From Fimbriimonadales bacterium (GTDB taxonomy: Bacteria; Armatimonadota; Fimbriimonadia; Fimbriimonadales; ATM1): DNA of 6,532 nt. The notes under the pieces were generated by a model. The model was not told the DNA's origin, did no database searches, and saw only the letters and a program-made list of their open reading frames with translations. The translations under genes were made by a program, and so were the position numbers. Shown here piece by piece: positions 1 to 5,153 of this stretch (the first letter of the stretch is position 1; every line of letters starts with the position of its first letter). The DNA lies in the NCBI GenBank assembly GCA_025922995.1, contig JAICGT010000074.1:1-6532 (forward strand). The letters are read 5' to 3'.

Positions 1-1132
1 ACCGAAAGGGCTTCGGAGGTCGGCGGCCCTTGCGTCGAGCCAGAATCACACGGGCCGCATACACGCCTTGCTGCATCGCGACCTGACAGACTCCCGGTAG
101 CGGCGAGCCATCAGGCCCTCGGACGAGCGCAAGGTCTCCGGCCAGATAGATGTTCTCGTAGCCCGGAACCGTCAGGTTGGGACCTACGGGGATTTGGCCG
201 GCATCGTCGACTTCCACGCCAAGTCTTGCAGCAAGCGTTCGGGTGAAATCCGATGGCATCACTCCTCCCGCCCACAGAACCGTTCGCGTGATGATGCGGG
301 ACTCTGTGCCGTCCGGTACACGGAACGTTACACCCTCGCCGTCGATGCGAGTCACTCGGGTGCGATTTCGGATGCGCACGCCCAAACGTATGAGCGCCCG
401 TTCCGCCTCCGCGGAAAGTTCTTCGGGATATTTCGAGAGCACGCGTGAAGATCCGTCGAGGATTAGGATCCGCGCCTCTTCAGGCCGGATGGAGCGGAAC
501 TCGTCGCGCAGGGTGCGTGTCGCGATCTCGGCAAGAGCGCCGGCCAGTTCCACGCCTGTCGGTCCCGCCCCAACGATCGTGAACGTGAGCCAGGCGCAAC
601 GCTCCTCGGGACTCTGCGCCCGCTCGGCAGCCTCGAACGCGTACAAGATCTTATCGCGGATCTCGGTCGCTTCCTCCATGCTCTTGAGGCTGGGAGCCCA
701 CTGCCGCCAGTGGTCGTTGGCGAAGTACGACGACTGCGATCCGGTTGCCACGATCAGCGAGTCGTACTCGATGCGGTCTCCGTCGCCGAGGAGCACGGTC
801 CGGCTTGCGGGGTCGACATCGACGGCTTCGCCCAACAGCACGCGCGCGTTCTTCTGTCTCCGCAGGATGCCCCGCAGGGGTGCCGCGACCTGTCCGGCTG
901 CGAGCGATCCCGTCGCTACCTGATAGAGCAGCGGCTGAAACAAATGGAAGATGCGTTTATCAATCAGCGTCACCTGCACGGGCGCTCGCCGGAGGGCCTT
1001 CGCAGCGAGCAATCCTCCGAACCCGCCGCCGAGAATAAGTACGCGGTGATGTGTCGTACGAAACGGCTCTACATTATTACAAGCTGATTCAACACCGGCT
1101 GCCAAACTGCCGACTGCGGTGTCCGCATGCAT
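1..1132 (-). CDS. ndh: Type II NADH dehydrogenase (NDH-2), C-terminus cut by window edge
   Basis: Family role: a single-subunit, non-proton-pumping FAD enzyme on the cytoplasmic membrane face that passes electrons from NADH to quinone. Read on the minus strand, 377 codons are visible before the left edge; family members usually run 400-450 residues, so the C-terminal membrane-anchoring part is missing. Visible motifs are an FAD dinucleotide fold LILGGGFGG (residues 32-40), FQPLLYQVATGSL (65-77), the VATG strand (128-131), and a second, NADH-binding fold IVGAGPTGVELAGAL (186-200) whose next strand ends in an acidic residue (LILD, 223-226), which suits NADH. Also present are AGD of the second FAD motif (331-333) and CQVAMQQG (349-356), equivalent to the family's AQ-A-Q-G quinone-site motif. 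About 30 residues precede the first strand, a somewhat long N-terminus. The ATG at 1132 has GGAGG at 1140-1144 with a 7-nt gap. The gene is divergent from the dehydrogenase at 1512. The family call is secure; other pyridine nucleotide-disulfide oxidoreductases lack this motif set. Confidence 0.95.
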   Translation of the reverse strand, partial: MHADTAVGSLAAGVESACNNVEPFRTTHHRVLILGGGFGGLLAAKALRRAPVQVTLIDKRIFHLFQPLLYQVATGSLAAGQVAAPLRGILRRQKNARVLLGEAVDVDPASRTVLLGDGDRIEYDSLIVATGSQSSYFANDHWRQWAPSLKSMEEATEIRDKILYAFEAAERAQSPEERCAWLTFTIVGAGPTGVELAGALAEIATRTLRDEFRSIRPEEARILILDGSSRVLSKYPEELSAEAERALIRLGVRIRNRTRVTRIDGEGVTFRVPDGTESRIITRTVLWAGGVMPSDFTRTLAARLGVEVDDAGQIPVGPNLTVPGYENIYLAGDLALVRGPDGSPLPGVCQVAMQQGVYAARVILARRKGRRPPKPFR

Positions 1133-1139
1133 AATCTTG

Positions 1140-1144
1140 CCTCC
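1140..1144 (-). promoter_or_regulatory. Ribosome binding site of ndh
   Basis: The minus strand reads GGAGG followed by 7 nt and ATG. No other in-frame start with a comparable site is near, so it fixes the ndh start at 1132. Confidence 0.75.
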
Positions 1145-1192
1145 AGATCGGTTCATGCCGAGGGCGTAGTGTCTCAGTAGCAAGCCTGGAGC

Positions 1193-1209
1193 CAACGAGG
1201 TTCTCGTTG
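1193..1209. promoter_or_regulatory. Perfect 7-bp inverted repeat, candidate operator
   Basis: CAACGAG-GTT-CTCGTTG is a perfect 7-bp dyad with a 3-bp spacer, centred 69 bp upstream of the ndh start. In DNA it has the size and symmetry of a dimeric repressor site. In ndh mRNA it could instead form a leader hairpin. It is not followed by a T-run on either strand, so it is not an intrinsic terminator. The regulator is unknown. The function is inferred; the symmetry is seen directly. Confidence 0.45.
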
Positions 1210-1511
1210 AGAATCAGAGATCTAGCGTGGCAGTTGCCGGAGTCTGTCATCCGGACGTCTCGCCCTTCGGCTCGGATGTCGATGTATCGGCTTTACGTTG
1301 GCGTCGAATCTGAACGTCAGGCGCTCGGAAGAAGTACAGAGGAAGGCGAACGTAGTGCCGATACGTCGACTGCCAGGCCGAAAGTTGAGACGACCGAATG
1401 ACACACTGAGCATCTGCCATAGCCGAGTTCTTGAGTCTTAAGGGAAACCGGATTGGCGCCTAACGTGCCACGGGTAGGTGTTTGAGCTCAGAAGAAGGAG
1501 ACTGGTGAGTG

Positions 1512-2444
1512 ATGAAAGCCTTGCGGTTGGTAAGGTCCGTCCCAGAACCGTTGCTGGTCGAAGAGGAGATGCCCCGGCCTCAGCCGCAGCCGGGTGAGGT
1601 TGTGGTGCGGGTCCGCGCCGTAGCAGTCACACCCACCGAGTTGCTCTGGTACCCGACCTCGCACACCAGAGACGGCGGTCCTCGCAACGCTGCCGTGCTC
1701 GGCCATGAGTTTTCCGGCGAAATCGCGGAGTGCGGCGAAGGTGTTACGGATTCCGCCATCGGCCAGGAGGTCTACGGCATGAACGACTGGTTCGCCGAAG
1801 GAGCCTTGGCCGAGTATTGCGTTACGAGGCCCGAGTGGATCGCGAACAAGCCGCGAGGGCTGAGTCATGAGGAGGCTGCTTCGGTGCCCATGAGTGCCCT
1901 AACCGCGTGGCAAGGGTTGTTGGAGCGCGGCCGGCTTCAGCCTGCAGAACGTGTGCTTATCCATGGCGGGGCAGGAGCCGTGGGCATGTTTGCTGTTCAG
2001 CTGGCTCATACACATGGGGCGCAGGTGATTACCACGGTGTCGGCGAGCGATATCGTCCTCGCGAAATCACTAGGTGCTGACGACGCACTGGACTACCGGG
2101 GTACACCGTTCGAGGACTGCGTGCGTGAGATTGACCTCGTTTTCGATACGGTCGGCGGTGATATCCTGCGACGCTCCTGGCAAGTATTGAAGCCGGGCGG
2201 CCGCTCAGTGACAGTTGCGGTAGACAGCGAGTCGGAACCAGACGAGCGTGTTCGGCAAGCGTTCTTCATCGTTGAGCCAAGCCGCACGCAGCTCGTGGAG
2301 GTCGGCAAGCTGATAGAGGCGGGAAAGCTCCAGACGGTGCTCGACACTGTCCTGCCTGTATCCGCTGCCACGGGGGCGTATGCCGGGACTGTTGCGAGGC
2401 AGGGACGGGGGAAGCTGGTAATCTCCACAAGTCAATTGGGCTAG
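1512..2444 (+). CDS. Zinc-independent MDR dehydrogenase, NADPH:quinone oxidoreductase type
   Basis: This is a medium-chain dehydrogenase/reductase of the quinone oxidoreductase (zeta-crystallin) branch, soluble, predicted to use NAD(P)H on quinones or activated alkenes; the substrate cannot be read from sequence. Its 310 residues match the usual length of 310-330. The N-terminal GroES-like domain contains VLGHEFSGE (62-70). The catalytic zinc cysteine expected near residue 38 is replaced (VAVTPTELLW), and the structural-zinc four-cysteine loop is absent, so it should be zinc-free. The Rossmann domain has HGGAGAVG (151-158), SLGADDALDYR (186-196) and FDTVGGD (211-217). I chose ATG 1512 because the protein then starts MKALRL, typical of the family. 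AAGGAG at 1495-1500 lies 11 nt upstream, and GTG at 1509, 8 nt downstream of that site, is an equally good alternative adding one residue. It is divergent from ndh and not obviously in an operon. Confidence 0.92.
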   Translation: MKALRLVRSVPEPLLVEEEMPRPQPQPGEVVVRVRAVAVTPTELLWYPTSHTRDGGPRNAAVLGHEFSGEIAECGEGVTDSAIGQEVYGMNDWFAEGALAEYCVTRPEWIANKPRGLSHEEAASVPMSALTAWQGLLERGRLQPAERVLIHGGAGAVGMFAVQLAHTHGAQVITTVSASDIVLAKSLGADDALDYRGTPFEDCVREIDLVFDTVGGDILRRSWQVLKPGGRSVTVAVDSESEPDERVRQAFFIVEPSRTQLVEVGKLIEAGKLQTVLDTVLPVSAATGAYAGTVARQGRGKLVISTSQLG

Positions 2445-2558
2445 CAAGCATAATTAGATTGTTGGCGGGCGCTGTTTCCCTAACTCGTCTGCCGCGGCGC
2501 ATGAGAATTTTGATCACACGGGGAGTGAGCGGGATCGACCGGAGATCGGCGACAGAAA

Positions 2559-2637
2559 GCTCCTGGGCATCGATCTCGGATCATGACGATTTCGTCGTCT
2601 CAGCGCAATGCACCTTCGGGTTCTTGTCCCCAGGAGC
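2559..2637. repeat. 9-bp inverted repeat enclosing two hairpins; possible structured RNA
   Basis: GCTCCTGGG (2559-2567) is the exact reverse complement of CCCAGGAGC (2629-2637). Within the 61-nt interval sit GACGA (2585-2589) pairing with TCGTC (2595-2599), and ACC-TTCG-GGT (2612-2621), a hairpin with a C(UUCG)G tetraloop. Together these could draw a three-way junction about 115 nt after the dehydrogenase stop, as a 3' UTR element or small RNA. There is no T-run behind it and no promoter in front that I can defend. A 9-bp arm match at this distance can occur by chance. Confidence 0.3.
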
Positions 2638-2717
2638 CGGACTGTAACGTCGGTGAATGTCGCTTCCACAATCCTCATCCCGGTCGAAAAGTACCGATCT
2701 CAGCATCAATGGCGTTA

Positions 2718-2777
2718 CTAGAATTCCTTCGAGATACCAAAGAGCGTGACGATTGACGCAAGCGTGACGAGTAACAT
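2718..2777 (-). CDS. Possible 19-aa hydrophobic micropeptide
   Basis: On the minus strand GGGAGG (2788-2793) stands 10 nt before an ATG that opens MLLVTLASIVTLFGISKEF, followed by TAG. The first 14 residues are uninterrupted hydrophobic or small residues, like a short transmembrane helix or a leader peptide, and the end is charged. It lies on the same strand as nhaR but about 200 bp beyond that gene's stop, so it would be expressed from nhaR read-through or its own promoter, which I cannot identify. Its brevity makes chance occurrence quite possible. I recognise no family; the KdpF-type membrane peptides are longer. Confidence 0.2.
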   Translation of the reverse strand: MLLVTLASIVTLFGISKEF

Positions 2778-2981
2778 CCTATGTAGACCTCCCTGGCGTC
2801 TGCGCGCAAACTGGGAAGGCCGTGCGAGGCGGTTGGAGCTACAGCCGCTATCTACCCATCACCTCGCTAGCGACCGGAATTTGGAATCGGCGCTCCGGCA
2901 CGGCACGCGGCAGGATCCTCGGGTTACCTAAGACTCCCCCCTATGTTTGATACTGGATCAGCGCGAGCCTATCCCGGCCGT

Positions 2982-3878
2982 TTAGCCGAAGATTTCGCTT
3001 TTTGCCGCCTCGATAATCGCAGTCACCGCCGGGTTGGTGATTCGCCTTTCAGGCGAGATCGCATAGTATCGCATTCGGGCCGCCTCGAGGTGCCCCAGTG
3101 TCTTAACCCGATAGTGACGCAGGGTGTGCTCTTCAATCACTGTCGAAGCAGCAAACAGGCCACCACCTGCCTGTCCGTACTCCTTCAATAGTTCGCTATC
3201 CTCAAACTCAGCGATCACCTGTGGCCGAATCCGCCTACTCGCAAACCATTGATTCAGAACCCGCCGCAGGGACGTGTTCTCCGTAGGCAAGAGAAACGGT
3301 GCGCCCTCCAGCGAGCGCGGAAACCCGCTTTCGTATTTCGCGGCCAGCCTTTGCGCCCCATATAGCGAGATCTTGCTCTCGCCGAGCAGATGATTAAACG
3401 CGTTCAGGGTAAACTGAGGCCCCAATGGAAAGTCTGAAAGCACGAGATCCAGTTCATGTACCACTAACTGGCTCATCAACTCGTTCGGCTTTCCTTCGTA
3501 CACTACAGCTCGCACGTCAGGCAACTGGAGAGCCGGTTCGAGAAACTTGTACGCCATCGGCTTGGGTAAAACGTCAGTGATGCCCACCTTCAACCTGATT
3601 CCACCGCTCGCGGGCCGTCCCTCGATCGTTTGTACCAGTTCCTCTCCCAACGAGAAGATATCGTTCGCGTATCGATACGCGAGTTGACCCGTCTCCGTGA
3701 GTTGGAGATTACGACCCACTTGGCGAAACAGCTTGTGGCCGAGGCTCTTCTCGAGAGTGCGGATCTGCGCCGAAAGCGTTGGATGAGCAAGGCGAAGTTC
3801 TTTCGAAGCTGCAGTGACCGAACCGGTCTTCGCAACCTTCCAGAAGTACAGCAGGTGGTGGTAGTTGAGCCAGGTCAT
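2982..3878 (-). CDS. nhaR: LysR-family transcriptional regulator, NhaR-like
   Basis: This is a 298-residue LysR-type regulator (NhaR of E. coli is about 300). The N-terminus WLNYHHLLYFWKVAKTGSV strongly resembles the NhaR signature, where most LysR proteins have a different opening. The winged helix-turn-helix spans roughly residues 4-62, with AASKELRLAHPTLSAQIRTL as the DNA-reading segment and KLFRQVGRNLQLTETG as the wing. The effector-binding domain, about 95-295, includes LDLVLSDFPLG, LLPTENTSLRR and a FEDSELLKEYGQAGGGLF stretch shared with NhaR homologues. In enteric bacteria NhaR senses Na+ and activates nhaA; no antiporter gene is visible here, so the target and inducer are open. No Shine-Dalgarno precedes ATG 3878, and the promoter predicts a leaderless transcript. 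The gene is divergent from the 119-aa unknown protein, the usual LysR arrangement with a target gene. Confidence 0.9.
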   Translation of the reverse strand: MTWLNYHHLLYFWKVAKTGSVTAASKELRLAHPTLSAQIRTLEKSLGHKLFRQVGRNLQLTETGQLAYRYANDIFSLGEELVQTIEGRPASGGIRLKVGITDVLPKPMAYKFLEPALQLPDVRAVVYEGKPNELMSQLVVHELDLVLSDFPLGPQFTLNAFNHLLGESKISLYGAQRLAAKYESGFPRSLEGAPFLLPTENTSLRRVLNQWFASRRIRPQVIAEFEDSELLKEYGQAGGGLFAASTVIEEHTLRHYRVKTLGHLEAARMRYYAISPERRITNPAVTAIIEAAKSEIFG

Positions 3879-3884
3879 AGCCGA

Positions 3885-3913
3885 ATGATATGTCGGTCTT
3901 TTCTACTAGTCAA
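3885..3913 (-). promoter_or_regulatory. Sigma70-type promoter of nhaR, predicted leaderless start
   Basis: On the minus strand, TTGACT (3908-3913) is followed by exactly 17 nt and TATCAT (3885-3890). These are close to the TTGACA/TATAAT consensus at ideal spacing. The -10 box ends 6 nt before the A of the nhaR ATG (3878), so transcription should begin at or next to the start codon. This agrees with the absence of a ribosome binding site. Confidence 0.65.
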
Positions 3914-3916
3914 TAG
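3903..3916. promoter_or_regulatory. Possible secondary LysR site overlapping the nhaR -35 box
   Basis: CTACTAGTCAATAG shares CTA, the central CTAGT and TAG with the palindrome at 3951-3965, but its symmetry is imperfect. It overlaps the nhaR -35 hexamer, where a bound regulator could repress its own gene. The resemblance is seen; the autorepression is inferred from common LysR behaviour. Confidence 0.3.
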
Positions 3917-3950
3917 CTTTCTTTCTACTTTTTATTAAGGCCGGCGTCTC

Positions 3951-3965
3951 CTAGACTAGTTCTAG
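3951..3965. promoter_or_regulatory. Candidate LysR box (T-N11-A palindrome)
   Basis: CTAGACTAGTTCTAG is an inverted repeat CTAGA/TCTAG around 5 bp and fits the T-N11-A rule of LysR recognition sites. It is centred about 80 bp upstream of nhaR and 75 bp upstream of the divergent ATG at 4033, a reasonable place for an activator site serving that gene. The NhaR assignment is inferred from adjacency. Confidence 0.45.
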
Positions 3966-3984
3966 AGGGTGCAATTCTCCTCTA
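3963..3984. repeat. 6-bp inverted repeat TAGAGG/CCTCTA
   Basis: TAGAGG (3963-3968) pairs with CCTCTA (3979-3984) across 10 nt, overlapping the right edge of the candidate LysR box. It may be a second regulatory dyad or a leader hairpin upstream of the 4033 gene. The arms are short, so chance is plausible. Confidence 0.25.
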
Positions 3985-4032
3985 CCTTTCAGGTTCGCTG
4001 ATCGAGTGTAGGCAGCGCTTTGAGGTTTTGAA

Positions 4033-4392
4033 ATGTACTCCGTTGGCAGTTTCTTTTTTAGGGAAGACCCCGAAGGTCTTTCAATTCTCAATACCGGCAT
4101 CCCAGCGTACTCTGCTCGGATCGGCGTCAAGCAGCTTAGACATCGCGAGACCAGCTTTGCCGAGCATACGAGGCTCGCTCCCCGACCACTGGAGATCAGT
4201 TGGTTTGGCCCGAGGCCTTCAAACGAAGGTGAATTGATTGATGAGCTGTGGGTCGCCGTCGATGAATTCTGTCGACGGAAAGCCGGTACGCCTGACGGTC
4301 GCGCGGAGTCCCCAGATGTTGATAACAGGAGTGTGACGGCGCCTACAGTCCTCAGCGAGGAGCCAAGCCGGCTGTCCACGCCGCATTCCTAA
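4033..4392 (+). CDS. Hypothetical protein, 119 aa
   Basis: I do not recognise this family. The ATG at 4033 has GAGG 7 nt upstream, a usable ribosome site. Residues 1-85 look like a folded domain, mixing hydrophobic and charged residues and ending in an amphipathic helix-like segment (GELIDELWVAVDEFCRR, 66-82). The last 35 residues are rich in Pro, Ser, Thr and acidic residues and look disordered. There is no signal peptide, membrane helix or metal motif. It is divergent from nhaR with palindromes between them, so it may be regulated by NhaR, and it lies 68 bp before the receiver-domain gene on the same strand, possibly co-transcribed. The opposite-strand frame 3951-4379 is serine-rich and less protein-like. 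Whether this ORF is expressed is uncertain. Confidence 0.5.
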   Translation: MYSVGSFFFREDPEGLSILNTGIPAYSARIGVKQLRHRETSFAEHTRLAPRPLEISWFGPRPSNEGELIDELWVAVDEFCRRKAGTPDGRAESPDVDNRSVTAPTVLSEEPSRLSTPHS

Positions 4393-4446
4393 TGCCTGGC
4401 CTAGCGATAGTTTTGGGGCCAGCGGACTCGGCCGGTTCACGGCAAT

Positions 4447-4452
4447 AGGAGG
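4447..4452 (+). promoter_or_regulatory. Strong ribosome binding site of the receiver-domain gene
   Basis: AGGAGG, a full match to the Shine-Dalgarno core, lies 8 nt before ATG 4461 and fixes that start. Confidence 0.8.
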
Positions 4453-4460
4453 ATCCGAAC

Positions 4461-4979
4461 ATGGCAACACAGTCTGCGTCGGCAATCTTAGAGGATCATG
4501 TCGAGACTTGGAGCGAAACCGAGAGGCACAGCGGACTGGTCACGACTGCTTCAGGCGGTGCTAACAACACGGCCCCGCTGCCCTGTGTCGCGATAGCTGT
4601 CGCCTCCGATGAGGACCGGAGCCGCCTGGTCGAGCTTCTTGGATCGTTGCATGTCGACGTGACTGCTCACAAAAACCTGAAAACGCTTCGCGGATCCCTT
4701 CTGCGGGATGAGGTTGATCTCGTGATAACAGATGTAACCCTGCCTGACGGGAACTGGGTTGACGTACTGCGATTGACCCTCGACGCTTCTTCGTCTCCTG
4801 GCATTCTGGTGCACAGCAGGGTGATCAACGATCGGCTGTGGTCCGAAGTCCTGTGGCGGGGAGCGTACGATATGTTGATCGCACCCTACTCGTCTAGAGA
4901 TGGACGCGAGATCATCAAAAGTGCCTTACGAACAGGTTGTGTACTAGCCGACCGTCGACCTGCAGGCTTGAGACAGTAG
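4461..4979 (+). CDS. Single receiver-domain response regulator, degenerate active site
   Basis: The 172-residue protein has about 42 N-terminal residues that look unstructured, followed by one CheY-like receiver domain (about 43-162) and no output domain. Conserved positions: acidic pair D50/E51 (ASDEDR), the phosphoacceptor D91 in VITDVTLPDGNW, and S119 at the switch position (ILVHSRV). The near-invariant lysine of the Lys-Pro pair is replaced by alanine (LIAPYSS, A141-P142), so normal phosphotransfer chemistry may be impaired or altered. The role could be a phosphate sink, a protein-interaction module or a phosphorylation-independent switch; no histidine kinase is in the window. The start at 4461 is supported by the AGGAGG site. 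It stands between the 119-aa unknown and the DUF488 remnant, all on the same strand. The receiver call is firm; the cellular function is unknown. Confidence 0.85.
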   Translation: MATQSASAILEDHVETWSETERHSGLVTTASGGANNTAPLPCVAIAVASDEDRSRLVELLGSLHVDVTAHKNLKTLRGSLLRDEVDLVITDVTLPDGNWVDVLRLTLDASSSPGILVHSRVINDRLWSEVLWRGAYDMLIAPYSSRDGREIIKSALRTGCVLADRRPAGLRQ

Positions 4980-5022
4980 GTGCCCGAGGTCTAAGAGCAC
5001 TCAGACTCGCCCGCATTACCAG

Positions 5023-5118
5023 GTCCAACTGAAACGCCGATATGATCGGCCTGATACTACGGGCGGAGTCCGGGTCTTGGCGGACCGTATGTGGCCACGA
5101 GGATTTGAGAAAGGATCA
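5023..5118 (+). pseudogene. N-terminal remnant of a DUF488 (YeaO-like) gene
   Basis: In frame with position 5023, 32 codons translate to VQLKRRYDRPD followed by a Gly-Gly turn and VRVLADRMWPRGFEKG. This matches the conserved N-terminus of DUF488/YeaO proteins, whose hallmark is a V-D-R-L-W-P-R-G motif after an L-K-R-x-Y-D opening. Full proteins are about 115-120 residues. Here there is no start codon at the expected place (GTC/CTG positions instead), and similarity stops after FEKG: the remaining codons run SRSLNMKHTTRDE to a TGA at 5155-5157. The bulk of the gene appears deleted. The frame closes by overlapping the ATG of the NuoF-like gene (ATGA, 5154-5157), suggesting the deletion joined the fragment to the upstream edge of that gene. 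Confidence 0.7.
5036..5050. promoter_or_regulatory. Palindrome with embedded -10-like box, candidate operator/promoter
   Basis: GCCGAT-ATG-ATCGGC is a perfect 6-bp dyad with a 3-bp centre. It contains TATGAT (5041-5046), a 5/6 match to a -10 box, about 108 bp before the NuoF-like start. The best -35 candidate, TTACCA (5016-5021), is weak and 19 bp away. It also lies inside the DUF488 remnant, so the symmetry may be incidental to old codons. Confidence 0.25.
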
Positions 5119-5153
5119 CGCTCACTGAACATGAAGCACACAACGAGGGACGA

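Larger units (their letters stand above)
1133..1511. other. Divergent intergenic region between ndh and the MDR dehydrogenase
   Basis: This stretch of about 380 bp should carry the promoters of both divergent genes. I see no convincing sigma70 -35/-10 pair on either strand. The ORF-sized open frames in it (for example 1207-1401 plus and 1222-1413 minus) overlap antisense to each other, lack good ribosome sites and resemble no family, so I do not call them genes. The only clear structure is the dyad at 1193-1209, listed separately. Confidence 0.6.
2445..2981. other. Gene-poor region between convergent genes
   Basis: This stretch of about 540 bp lies between the dehydrogenase (plus) and nhaR (minus), which converge on it. 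The open frames inside (2459-2647 and 2746-2931 plus, and the 5' part of 2943-3191 plus) use weak starts without good ribosome sites, have arginine- and serine-rich translations without recognisable motifs, and are probably not genes. No intrinsic terminator with a T-run was found for either flanking gene. It holds one long-range inverted repeat (2559-2637) and one possible micro-ORF (2718-2777), listed separately. Confidence 0.6.

Noticed and set aside
177..923. Long plus-strand open frame (248 codons) and overlapping frames 194-448, 710-1087 and 745-1038
   Set aside because: They lie antisense to ndh, whose minus-strand translation carries clear NDH-2 motifs; the plus-strand products are Arg/Ser-rich without motifs.
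1488..1868. Minus-strand 126-aa frame
   Set aside because: It is antisense to the MDR dehydrogenase N-terminal domain and has no recognisable features.
2746..2931. 61-aa plus-strand frame in the gene-poor region
   Set aside because: GTG start without a ribosome site, Arg-rich composition, no recognisable motif.
4319..4349. TTGATA-19 nt-TACAGT as a promoter for the receiver-domain gene
   Set aside because: The 19-bp spacing is poor, the -10 matches only 4/6, and it lies inside the upstream ORF.
3951..4379. Minus-strand 142-aa frame opposite the 119-aa protein
   Set aside because: Serine-rich low-complexity translation. It would run into the nhaR regulatory palindrome, and the plus-strand frame looks more protein-like.
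4396..4422. CTGGCC/GGCCAG hairpin after the 119-aa gene as a terminator
   Set aside because: The 6-bp stem has a 15-nt loop and no T-run follows, so termination is unlikely.
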